Below are positions 23,024-34,083 of a DNA stretch of 64,000 bases, in pieces. The position numbers and the translations under genes are program-made. The notes below the pieces were generated by a model. It was not told the DNA's origin. It saw only the letters and a list, made by a program, of their open reading frames with translations, and did not search any database. Position 1 is the stretch's first letter. Every line of letters begins with the position of its first letter. The stretch comes from Augochlora pura (lineage: Eukaryota > Arthropoda > Insecta > Hymenoptera > Halictidae), in the NCBI RefSeq assembly GCF_028453695.1, contig NC_135776.1, positions 13,896,663 through 13,960,662 of the forward strand, given 5' to 3'.

Positions 23024-23104
23024 AATAAAGTCAGTAAAGTCAATAAAATCAATAAAGTCAGGAAAGTCAATAAAATCAATAAAGTCAGTAAAGCCAATAA
23101 AATC
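23024..23104. repeat. Nested 9-bp/27-bp minisatellite
   Basis: Nine 9-bp units built on AATAAAGTC are arranged as three 27-bp higher-order units, each reading AATAAAGTC, then AGTAAAGTC or a one-base variant, then AATAAAATC. In translation it gives an artefactual Asp-Phe-Ile repeat on the minus strand. Confidence 0.85.
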
Positions 23105-25899
23105 ATACAAATAAAATGAAACAGAAAAATATCATCAGCGATGATTCCATCGCTAAAAATCTTTAGCAGAGAAATAAATATAATTTGGAGAAGTTTACAT
23201 CGAACTTTTCTACGGATGATTCTATTATTCTAAATCTGAAATAAAGTGGAAGAACGTGGACGAATTTCAATAAAATTCTTTGCTCCCACGAATCTCGAAA
23301 ACTCCGGTATGCCGTAAATGTACGGCAGTCGGTAAAGGACTGTTAAATAAACCAGGAAATGTTAGTCAGAGGACTGTCAGGTAGAAATGTCTTTTTGTCT
23401 CGTGTACTTCAAAAGCTCCGAGCGAAATTCGATTATTGGCCCGAGCTCCCTTATCGCAAATACACCATTCAACCCTCCATGGCTTCCTCATTTGCATTTC
23501 TATATTCCCTTCTTATCGATTTATCCGGAATATTCGTTCTTATTCTTTCTATCTCCAATTTCGAAGATGAGAGAGCCGGTGCCTCGCTTGAACTTCTCCG
23601 CTCGGCTTGCGCAAAAGGTCAGTTTTGCGAGCAGCTGATTTTATTACCGGTGTCATTTAGTATGCGCATAATTCCCGCCGCAATTTTTCAGGCGATATTC
23701 AAATTCTGGTCAGCCCCCTTGCAATTAGTTTTTCAATATTATCTATAATTTTATTAGCTGTTTAAACTATTAAAAAACGATCGATAATTTTGATTATTTT
23801 TGTGGACTAAGGAAATTCTGCACCCCTTTTTGTTCCTGCAAAATAATTAATAAAACACGGAGCTTGCATGGAGATCTATCGGCGTATTTATTACAAGTCG
23901 TACAATAATTACGGAATTAATTCATCCTATATAATTAAATTTACATGAAAATTTATATAAGAAAACTATGCGCATTATCTGGCTATTTTTCGTAGATAGA
24001 ATCTATGCAGATTGCACTAAAATATAAATTATTACGTTGCATAAAAATCGTTAACGAGTATAGATGATTTCTACATGTTTAATCACCTCATTGGTTATTC
24101 CGTTCGATTGCGTTCTGCAATTACTTTTCCAGCGAGGCGAACGCAAACACGATGTTTAAAATTAATGTTCGCGGGCTGTCGATTACTTTCGTATGGCTGG
24201 AATTCTAATTGACGATTATGAGCGGTACACGGTTCATTTCGTTACAACTTCCGTATAAATATTGTTCGGAATTAATCGAGCCCCGACAGTCCATACTTAA
24301 CGAAATCGCGCGCAGCCTTCCGGAAATAAACTTTCCTGTAATTGGGAACGCGTTTGCGTCATCGCCGCGGTCAAAGAGAGGCGGAAGGAGGTACTAAAGG
24401 CTGGTCGATTAATCGGCGATATTTATTTAATGAATTCCCGCGGACGTGGGTTTGGTGTAACGCGCGATAAACGGTTCCATAATTAAAATTCAAACGGAAA
24501 TTGAATTCGTTAACGCGCAGCTGATAATAATCGGCGCGCCGCTCAACACCCGCGCTGTTCCCACGTGTACGGAGCAATTGATCCACTACGAAACATCAGA
24601 TGCAATTTAATGCAGCGTGGCTCGCCAACGTTGTCGACCCCGGTAACCTCAAAAATTCTGAATTTTGCGCGACGCTAAAAATTTCACAGGAAAACATCGC
24701 ACCCCTTTCGATCATAAAAGTTCTCGAATAATTGGCGGCGTAATCTGATACCCAGGATAATTACATATTAAACAGTAATATATAATAATGTATAATAATA
24801 TGTAGTAATTGTTAATAATAATATATGATTTATTTGTCAATTTTAATTCTGGAATTCTTTATAAATATTTTGTCTTAGCACTGGACAGAATTTTTTAAAA
24901 TTGCGATTTAGTATATATTTTGTTAATTATAATGTTCACATCTAGTTCCTTTAAAAAGCGTATAATCAAAAGAGTATCCAGAAGCGTATTTAATTTGTTT
25001 GGTAAGAATTACTGTTTCGATATTGGAGACGATTGCATAAGAATTTTGTAAGACTATTTATTTGATATAATACTTTATACATATAATATTACATGAATGT
25101 GCAAATATTTTATTAACCTTGACCTATAATTTGCGTCAATATTTTATTAATTTCTATTAGCTCTTAGCTATTAGAATAACGTAACATTATCTCTTCTACT
25201 ATTTCCTAATTTTTCCCCCTCTAAAATATAACCTTACAGATAACTAATTAGTTTACGGCAACACGCTGTTGAACAGTATACAACTAAAAATGCTTGAAAA
25301 TGCACACAGAGAACAGTGTAACGCGAAAGACAGCGCGAAACGAAACGGAAGCTCAAAGGGCGAATGCAAAAGTTAATATTGAGCGCGCATGACAGGGTGA
25401 AAAATAATAATGCCGGGCAAACACCAAGCAGAGAGTAAAAGCTTCCGGAATATCAAAGATAAGGTTTTTCCCCGGCGAAACGCTACGCGCGCCGCCAAAT
25501 AATGAAGCCAGCCTTCAAAATCTGATTATAAACCTGAATACCGACCCTCTTGCGAGCGCGGGATAATTAACGAAAATCGAAACGTTGCGCAAAGTTTCGC
25601 TATAATCTCGCCGGGCAGGGGTAACTAGAATCCATGATGGCGGCCCGGATAATAGCAACCGCTGTGCCGCGTGCTCCGGAATTTTCATAAGTCGAATCGC
25701 GTGGTTGAAAAACTTTAGCGCAAGAAAACGTACGAACTTGGAATTGAAATTGAAGCTTCCGTGCGCTTTTTAACCCCGTTAGCTGCGGCGGGGTGTAACC
25801 TTTTAACCCTGTTCTTGTCGGAACACTTGTATTAAATTTTTGCTGTTTAAGCAATTGTACGGGAAACTCCAAGAATATAGGATTAATGAAGTAAAGAAT
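23105..25899. other. Gene-free stretch
   Basis: Mostly AT-rich with GC-richer patches at 24100-24700 and 25440-25800. A 129-codon plus frame (23359-23748) lacks domain or splice support and overlaps another open frame, so I do not call it. Confidence 0.5.
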
Positions 25900-26145
25900 T
25901 AATCAATTGATAATGTAGTATAATTAAGGATATAATGATAAGTAATAATAATATTATATAATATAGTATAGTATAGCATAATATATGCTGTACAATAAAG
26001 GATAGTATAACATATCGTGTATATTATAATGCAATATATTGTAACGTATACTATAGACTTAGTGTATAAAGTATATCAATATGTAGCATATATTATAGTA
26101 TAGTAAGGTATAGTATATTATATCATATAGTACAGTACAGTGTAA
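25900..26145. repeat. TA-rich low-complexity tract
   Basis: Irregular TATAGTATAG- and ATAATATA-type simple sequence with no fixed period. Confidence 0.7.
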
Positions 26146-27863
26146 ATTCCAGTAAAGGAAAAACCCCTTCAAATAATCTGAGGAATCCCTCATTGACCCC
26201 CGTATAACAATTACTTAAATAACGAAAACAAAATTTCCACGGCAACGAAATAAATGTTAATAAACAAATTAGCAGTTTTGCGTTTTAATTACGAAGCACG
26301 GCAACTGTTTTTCCATAATGATGTCGGGTGGACTGCACAAAAGATTAAAGGCTGGAGCAGTGAAATCCGGCTGGATCTCTCTTCGAAAAGACTCCGGCTG
26401 GTCGCCTTTGATGGAACTCGCTAAAAATAGTGACTATTGTACGCAACAGAATGGAACGCGTTCATTACCAGGCTGCCATGACCACGGAAGCTGTTACGGT
26501 AGATCGATCGGGCTGATTTTTAAAAATGGGATGAGAGTGCCCGCGTTTTCCGGCGCCGATTGCTTTTTAGCTGGAATCGAATATGCGCTCTCTAGGATTG
26601 TGGTCAACTAAATAATTTCACGTGCGCGCCCCGGTTTGTGTTTATTGTAACCTGGATTGCTTGGGTAAAAACGTTTGACCGGGAAAATCGCGCGTTTCAA
26701 TTATTCGCGCCCCGGTGATCGAGATATCGTTGATTTGTACTATTTGGGAACGGCACGCGTGCTCGGGCGAACTTGTGTCACTGTAATCAGGTTCATTGAG
26801 ACGACTGGAACAGAGAGATTATAGGGGAAATCCTCTTGGCTGATTGGACAAGCAAAGTAGGGATGATTATAGGGGTTAACGAAATATTTGTTTTAGCTTT
26901 CGTAAAAATAAAAGAGACATTTGGCTGGTCTTGCTTCTTTTATCGGTGGATAACATAGATATATATCCTAGAGAAATTGTTAACTATTGAAATTATTTAG
27001 TAATTTTTAGAAAATAAAGACAGCAGAGTGAATATCTTAGCATTCGAATATCTTTGGCATATTTAGAGATATGGGGAAACTTTATTAATAAAAATAGTTC
27101 TGTGTAGAGAGATCTAAATAATATGGTAATCATATCTTGTAGTTTAAATATTAACAGACACTATAATTATTTGTATATAAAAATTAAATGTATTTAATTT
27201 ACTAAATTCCTTACTAAACCATAATAAATATCTGCGATTTATTCAAGTTACTACTATACTATAATTTTGTTAGAAATGATTCCATTTTAACTAGCATGAG
27301 ATAAGTAAATATTCAATTCCTTTCTCCACAATTTTAATAGATTGAAATTAATTCTAGCAGTATTTTTAAATCCCCATGTTTGTTCTTACATTTTATCAAC
27401 GTATTGTCACAGGAGCATAAAATACATAGTTTAACTATTGGTATGAGGATGATAACCTCTAAGAAAAATATCAAACATTACATTTATAACAATATTTTCT
27501 ATTCCTGCGCAGATTCACTTCTTATATGTTTTAATATAATATTTTACGAAAATGTTCCGATTAATTACTGCGAGATCGTTTTCGAAATGTTTTATAACGA
27601 AAATTCACGTATCCCGGGGGTCGAAAGCTTACCTGTGCCCAGCAGAAACCCTTCCACACGCGTGAAAACATGTGCTCGACCCACCCTGGGAACGAAATTC
27701 ACTCCAGGTTTCCGATTACGATCATGTTTCTTACAGCTCATTATTCTTCCGTCGTCGTTCTTTATTACTGGTTATATTTTGCAGACCCAAAACGAATTTT
27801 TGTTATTCCATACACGAACAAAATAAACTTTTAAACATAAACTGGTCCAGAGAACAAGTATTG
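26146..27863. other. Gene-free stretch
   Basis: A 97-codon plus frame (26318-26611) has no family signature. On the minus strand a 53-bp segment (about 27632-27684) sits between TTTCGTTCCCAG and CACAG|GTAAGC, but its open frames do not join in phase with the neighbouring candidate exons. I mention it without calling it. Confidence 0.45.
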
Positions 27864-27925
27864 TTAACCCCTTACCGTACTTTAACGAGTCAGACCCGTG
27901 ATGGAGATTTCTAGTAATAAACTAT
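27864..27925. mobile_element. Isolated end of a family-2 piggyBac-like MITE
   Basis: TTAA followed by CCCCTTACCGTACTTTAACG, close to the right end (read inward) of the element at 38722-38979. A matching opposite end is not visible within about 300 bp, so this looks like a truncated copy. Confidence 0.5.
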
Positions 27926-28233
27926 GAGGTATTAATGTTCATCCATTTCTTTATATTTCTTTATAACAATAAATTAATCCATTATTTACTATTTATTATT
28001 TATTATTTCTTTTATTACGTGAAAGTAATAAATAAAGGAATAATGTAATTTCCGTGCTTGCAAACGTCAAGGAATGTTTTTTTTTCGCCAAACCCTTGGA
28101 ATCTGCAAGCGGACAGCTCAAATGGTTATTACGATCGCCGACCGTGTGTCGCTATAGCCTCGAAAGTAATGACACACTAAATGACTCAAAAAGACGATTA
28201 GCACAGTTTTGTAGAGCAGAGACAGTTCTATCG

Positions 28234-28314
28234 AACACTTTGTCAAACAGCAACAAATCGTTGTAAAATAAAAGGAAATATAAAAACGCTACGAACTTGT
28301 TCCCCAACCCAATA
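28234..28314. mobile_element. Single end of a mariner-type element
   Basis: The reverse complement of this stretch matches the left 80 bp or so of the MITE at 2173-2439, including TATTGGGTTGG at the outer end, the TAGCGTTTT block and TTTGTTGCTGTTTGACAAAG. It is followed by TA (28315-28316). The other end is not seen, so the copy is truncated or belongs to a longer diverged relative. Confidence 0.65.
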
Positions 28315-28329
28315 TATTCATCTGAAATA

Positions 28330-28574
28330 TTAACCCTTTGCACTCGAAGCCATTTTTACTCTAAATCTGAAATAATTTTTCTAGTGTACAGTATTTCAAT
28401 TTTAAGCTATGAAAGCGTATTTTATATATATCAATTTTACTCTCACGATTCATACCAACAGTTTCATTTTCAAAAATTTTTCTATTAAACTTTGTGGCTA
28501 TAAAAATTATTTTGAAGGGTGATAGAACAATTTTAGTGGTGCCTCAGAGTCACCACTCGAGCGCAAAGGGTTAA
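28330..28574. mobile_element. piggyBac-like MITE, family 1, copy A (complete)
   Basis: A 245-bp element bounded by TTAA on both sides (28330-28333 and 28571-28574). The ends read CCCTTTGCACTCGAAGCC on the left and, inward from the right, CCCTTTGCGCTCGAGTGGTG. The inverted match is about 15 bp; the subterminal sequences differ, so left and right ends can be told apart. TTAA targets and a CCCTTTG terminus fit the piggyBac superfamily. There is no coding content. Confidence 0.8.
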
Positions 28575-28599
28575 ACAAGGAATATGTATATCAAAGGGC

Positions 28600-29170
28600 G
28601 ATCATTCTCCAACGAAATATTTCCCTTGAAAATCGCGGAGAAGAAAGCCCGCGACGAGGGGCGGAAAACACACGATTCCACTAAAAGACAATGGTCAGCT
28701 TGGACGGAGAAAGGGTTGAAAGCCTCGATCATTTTCAAGAATGGCCCGGCAGAGCTGGCTACAACTGGGTCATCGAAAGACACGGGCATCCAGTCGGAGA
28801 AGAACGCCACCCTCGGAGCGTGTTCCCTAACGAAGGAGAGTCTCCATTGAAAAAGTGTTCCATCAAATAGAATTCCGGAGCGCATCGGAGGGTAACGACG
28901 GACGCAGGGACACGCCGTGCTTGCACCGTGAACTTTCGTCCAAGCGCAATCTCGTCGTTCCAAGCCCGAACATTTGATCGAGCAGCAGCAGCAGCGGGCC
29001 CCAGAATGTTCCCAGCGGCGTGATCGGCGCAATTTCTTCCGTGACGTGGCGCTAACAACCCCGTCGTGTCACCGCGCCAATAACGAACGGCGCCGGATGG
29101 AGCAGGCTGCTGAAAGCGCCGGGGAAAAAATGGGCTCCGACGCTACACTTTTCTTCTCCGGTGTCCGACA

Positions 29171-29201
<31 letters not shown>

Positions 29202-29660
29202 TCACTCTGCCTCTCTCTTTCTCACTCTTTCTCTCCAGTTCGATTTTCCCTCGCGGCCTGCCCTAGCGCTCATAACCTAGATTTTAACGGATAGCAAACG
29301 CACGTCCGCCTCGGTCGGCCTACCCGACCTGCTCGTTACAGGTCGTCCGTTTCCTTTCAACCCTTCGCCTGGGCCCGCCGATGGCCACCGTTCGCCGATA
29401 CCGAAGGATCTCCAGCATCCAACCCTCTCTCCTAACCCACCCCGAGCCAGTCCTTTCAAAGAGTCCAGGCCATTGATTCGGGATTCAAGATTCTGGGTCA
29501 ACGGTCTTCCTTGTCCTCCTTCCTTGTTTCTCGAGGGGTCACCGCAGGGGGTGAATTGATATTCAGTGGGAGAAGAATGCTCGGGTTTCTTCGAGTCTAC
29601 CGGCTGCACCATAGCCGGCGACCGCGTAGTTAGTGTGCTTAATGCTATGTCTGGTGGTTC
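28600..29660. other. GC-rich island without a recognisable gene
   Basis: Overlapping frames on both strands (for example 28571-29032 minus and 29277-29612 minus) show no domain and are probably compositional. The island could be a promoter or untranslated exon. It contains the CT/CG simple repeat listed next. Confidence 0.4.
29169..29235. repeat. (CT)n(CG)n simple repeat
   Basis: CT dinucleotides change abruptly to CGCGCGCG and return to CT-rich sequence. The alternating CG run is a possible Z-DNA-forming stretch. Confidence 0.8.
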
Positions 29661-29779
29661 GACTGGGTTTATGTATCATTTTGTCGAGGTTGTTAATGTC
29701 CTGGAGGGTGTTTTATGGGGAATAGAGAAATTGTTCTGGAAGATTTTCCCATGAAAATGGCGTGAGATGCAACTGAATT

Positions 29780-29905
29780 CGGTCTCGTTATTATATATTT
29801 ATTTTCATGGGTATTTGTATATTTATTTGTATATTTATTTCTATGTTTATATTCATTTCTATATTTATTTTTATTTATTTATATACATTTCTTTATGTAT
29901 ATATG
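29780..29905. repeat. Degenerate TATTTATTT-type repeat
   Basis: A T-rich tract with a loose 10-14 bp period (variants of TATATTTATTT with G or C interruptions). It gives an artefactual Tyr/Phe-rich frame. Confidence 0.6.
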
Positions 29906-30234
29906 GTAACTATGTATTTTGGACCCTGTCTGATATAAAACTTTCTGATTCTTATGAACTACAGCATTGAAAAAATTAACGAGAACCTTCATACCTTAAT
30001 AAAAAAGCAAAATAACATAAAACTGATTAGCATAATATATACCTCTTGGAAGTTATGGAACTTCCACCTGAAACATTTACTCATAGAACAAATATTTTAC
30101 TACCTATATGATGTCATCGTATTACGAGACTCGCCTAATATAAACACATAGATAATAATTATTCCATATAATATTAACAACATAATAGACCTTTAATTTG
30201 AGAACATGTACTGCAAACATTCTATAATATTTAC

Positions 30235-30314
30235 CTCGATGAATCCTCCCACGGCGTTAAATTCCACCGTCTCGTTTTCTTTGTAAGCGCACGAAAACCG
30301 ACTTAGAACAACGC
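30235..30314 (-). CDS. Candidate internal exon of an unidentified gene
   Basis: On the minus strand the acceptor TTTGCTTTTTGTAG precedes an 80-bp segment that ends ATCGAG|GTAAAT. After two bases completing an upstream codon, 26 codons are open (it includes CAYKENETVEFNAVGGFIE). It ends in phase 0, which would join the candidate exon at 20950-21024. The open frame continues upstream through the pyrimidine tract and there looks like a hydrophobic signal sequence, but no ATG is present in that frame, so an internal exon is the better reading. I do not recognise the family. Confidence 0.35.
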
Positions 30315-30389
30315 CTACAAAAAGCAAACAGAAATGTATGTTTAAGAACGGAAGAGAATTGTAGAGGTAACGTCCGAGGCATAAAACCA

Positions 30390-30960
30390 AGTGCCTCGAT
30401 CCGCAAGAAACGGTAACGCGGCCACGACCGTCGACAGTCGTCGTTCGCGCAGTAAAAACGGCGTTTTTATCCCGCGTCGAACGAAGAAGTTAACAGAATC
30501 GGTAGAATCGAAGTTTAAGCAATTTTCTTTAACTAGAAGCGAAGTGGGCCCGCCGCGGCGGGTAGATCCAATCCCCGTAAACGTTTTTACGGGTGGCTCG
30601 ATAGGGATCTACATTCTGGAATCGCGGGCCATTTACGATCGTCGACGGAATTGCACGGCCGCGGAGAAGAGCAATTTCGGGGGGAGTGACGCGTCGCAAA
30701 TGGGGGACAGTGTCATTCATTTTTGCGCCATAAAGGAATTCCGCGGACTTTTCGAAACCGTCCCGCATGGCGGAGCAAGGTATTTCCGCGTTAATTAAAG
30801 CACTCGAGGCGGAGGACTCGGGATGTACGAGCGCCGATATAATACCGGAAACACGATGGACTTGCCTAAAAAGCACGCGTGCGAAAAACCGATTAACCGG
30901 CTCCCTGGAGCAAATCAGATTTATCGGATACCGCCGGCCCAGAATCGTCCTCAGTAATTA
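30390..30960. other. GC-rich island without a recognisable gene
   Basis: Two overlapping open frames on opposite strands (30391-30798 plus and 30529-30876 minus) and a third at 30767-30961. None has a recognisable domain. The island lies just upstream of the candidate exon at 30235-30314 on the minus strand, so it could hold its 5' region. Confidence 0.35.
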
Positions 30961-33900
30961 ACCGAGTTATTCACCTACGAAGCAAAAACCCGACGTCGCC
31001 TACCCTCGCATCGTGTTGTCGCTTTTTGACGTCACCTGGCCAGTTGTTTCTTTCGTTCCGTTTTGACCGCGACTTCTCGCGATACAGCTGCCAGCTGCCA
31101 CTGAAAATCGTCGATTATAATTAGCTTACAATGGACGAGGGGGCTCGTAGACAGCTTTTACGCGTTTGTAGATTTTTAGGATATGATTTATGGCAACCGA
31201 AATAAATCAGATAACTGGTCGAGGCATTCTCTTCTTCGGAAAGTAATTTCGTTTTTTTTACCAATAAAAGGTAGTAGAGAATAGTACGGATCATCAGTTA
31301 CCGTACCTGTGTTTTCGGACGTGATTAACTTTATATTTATTGATTAATATAATAATAGAATTCTTTGAATTAAAAAACTGAATACGTATTAATCAATAAA
31401 TATAAAGATAATTATTCCAAGAAGCAAACCAAAGGCACAGGAATTGGTCGTTCCACAGTAACATGCTCCACTATCCCGTTCATATCTTTAACTAGCCAAC
31501 AACTTCACTCTAGACCGTATTATAAAAAGGTTCTCCACTAATTCCACAGTAAATTCCACAGTAAATTCCAGAGTATATTTTACAGTATATTTTACAATGA
31601 ATTCTACACTACACAGTCGACACACAATTTCGTGTCGCCACTCGACTCAACCTTTATTCCCCCCCATATTTGTCCAGCTCATTCGCTTACTAATTGCATC
31701 GTCGCACGATCGTCAATTCGCATTTTAAAAATAATGCGCTATAACTATAATTACAGAAAAATATCCGTCGCTTTGCAAGCAAAGTACCTTCGTTTAAATT
31801 GCACTGTTAACGAAACTACAGCGAATCATAACTAAATTGACTCGGCGCTTCGAAAACACGCGCCGCGGATACGGCTGGAATGTAGGTTAGTGGCGCGAAT
31901 CATGTAGAACGAGACCAATTCGCGCGTTTTATCTAGAGAATTTGCCACGGGACTTCAATACGATGATCAAAGTATTTTCGCCGATGCTTTCAAATTAAAG
32001 TCCCGGTAGGGGTGCCCAAACGTCCGGAGATTATCTTCTCGCGAAAATGAAATCTCGCGCGCGGCACGAATTAATTCGTCGCTCGCTTCGCGCCATTGCC
32101 CTTCGTGGAAATTAATCTCGGAAAATTCGAACTGGTTCAACGTGGAAATTTGTGGGTAACCAAGAAATTTCGAACGTCGCTTCGGACAAGCTGTCGCATT
32201 TTTGTGGAAACGATTTTATCGCGGACGCGCGTGCTGCACGGCGTCGTGCAGCTAATTCCACGGCGACGTTTCATTAAAATTATAAAGTATTTCCCATTAA
32301 GCTAGAGAAGTACATCCTAATCCTATAATCTGCCAGCAGGACGAAATTACGAGTCCTTTCGACGCGGAAGCTGCTTGGTTTCGATATTTTTTTTAGGGAT
32401 CCCCGTTTCGCCAGGCTAATGAAAAATCTTTTGATCAATGGCGACGACAAAGGGCACAAAAGCTCGCCAGTTGGACCGTGTTTCACGTCTGAAGACCGAC
32501 CTGCCGTACATGTTCAACGGGCACAGTTCATTATGCCGGTTTCGCAATCCCTCCGCCGTGCACAAAGTGCTACTTTTTCGTTCTCTTTCCTTAATCTTCT
32601 TATTCGGTGGTGCCGAGTGCTTGTTGCTCCGATTAATTATAAGCAGCAGGAATTGTCGCAGTAGCATTGTTATAGTATCATTAATACAGTAATAATAGTA
32701 ACAGTGTCATGGTAATAAAAAATATTAAAAATACCGTGAAATGTTAGTGTCTGTCGATGTTGAATAATATTGAATTATTATAAATTGGTTATAGTAGCTG
32801 AGGAGTTATAATCGAAACTCATCGATCAGAGTACTTTTCGTCTATGCTTATGGTTGCCTACAGTAGGCTAATAACTTATACTTAATACTAATATTTAATA
32901 CATAATACTAGTACTTAATACCATTATTTGCCATACCAAAGCGTGAATCCGAGGAGGAGGAGAAGATCGCCACAAAATATAAAATTCCCCATAACAGTTA
33001 GCTCTTATTTTTCTTGCTTAATAAATTAGATGAACAACGGAGAAAAACACTTGCGCATCTTCTTTAATCTACGATAGCTGTCCCAGAAGACTTCGTTCGA
33101 GCGGACGCCTTCTTATATTTTCATTATATGTACCGGATCTAAAACCATCCCCTTCATCCTGTATTTATGTAATATTTAATTAAACTTCTAGCAGCCATAA
33201 TGCGCGGCAAGTTTTTCAAGCGGGTATGGCACTTTAATTATCGCATAAAAACACCACGAGCCGCTCTCATCAAGCTGATTTAATCAGTAAATGAATTTAC
33301 CCGTTAAATTCCTTGCTCGTCCGCGGTGATTACATAATTGTGGTCCGGATTCTTCCTCTCGTCGCGAAAAGGGTGACAGCGACCGTCTAAAATATTCATC
33401 GTCGGCGAAATACGATGTTCGTGTCACCCTTCACTATTTCTATTATTTTTTTCCCTTTATTTTTCTGTGGAAAGCTGTCTTCAAGGGGTTGCTTACAGGA
33501 TTTAACTATTTCAGAGATGTATAAAATCGAGTTTGCTAATATTATAATATATTGTATGTATTATTATACTATAATAAATATCTAAATTAACTAGATGTCC
33601 TCATATTTATTATTTATTTAATATACGACTCCTTCGCCTTAATTTTTCTTGTAGAATACACGTCGCGTAGGCTATTTTCTGCTATTGTCCTTTTCTATTA
33701 AAATTACAAAAGTCCCCGTGAGTCTTTTAACAGTACAATATTTAATCATGACATTCGAATGTTTATTAAATTCAAAATAAAAAAATACTAAGTTACAAAG
33801 GTTCTTGGCTGATCATTGATGCAAAAAATGTTCAAATTCATATTATGCTAGAAAAGAAAAATAACAAAAAAGTTAAATGTCACCATGTATGCTCTGCCCT

Positions 33901-34065
33901 CTATTCCTAAACATTTTTTTACACATCATATAGTTCACAAGAAGAACTAAAACGAAACAGCTAAATGGATCACCTTGTATATAAACGTTTAAATAAATAT
34001 GAATACCTTTAAATATCTAACGTCGTCTTATTTTCTCCGATAGGGGGTCCGATTTTCATGGTTTC
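30961..34065. other. Gene-free stretch
   Basis: AT-rich sequence with GC-richer patches at 31840-32270. Short frames at 32096-32305 and 32416-32692 are open in several registers at once and are not supported. Confidence 0.5.
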
Positions 34066-34083
34066 GGGGGGGGGGGGGGGGGG
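34066..34083. repeat. 18-base G homopolymer
   Basis: An uninterrupted run of G after TTTC. Such runs are prone to length error in sequencing and can form quadruplex structures. Confidence 0.95.

Noticed and set aside
23359..23748. 129-codon plus frame
   Set aside because: No domain, overlapped by another frame, no splice support. Hydrophobic content follows from T-rich DNA.
26318..26611. 97-codon plus frame with ATG
   Set aside because: No recognisable family or splice context; the length is within chance for this composition.
27632..27684. 53-bp minus-strand segment with good acceptor and donor
   Set aside because: None of its frames joins in phase with the neighbouring candidate exons, and it is too short to judge alone.
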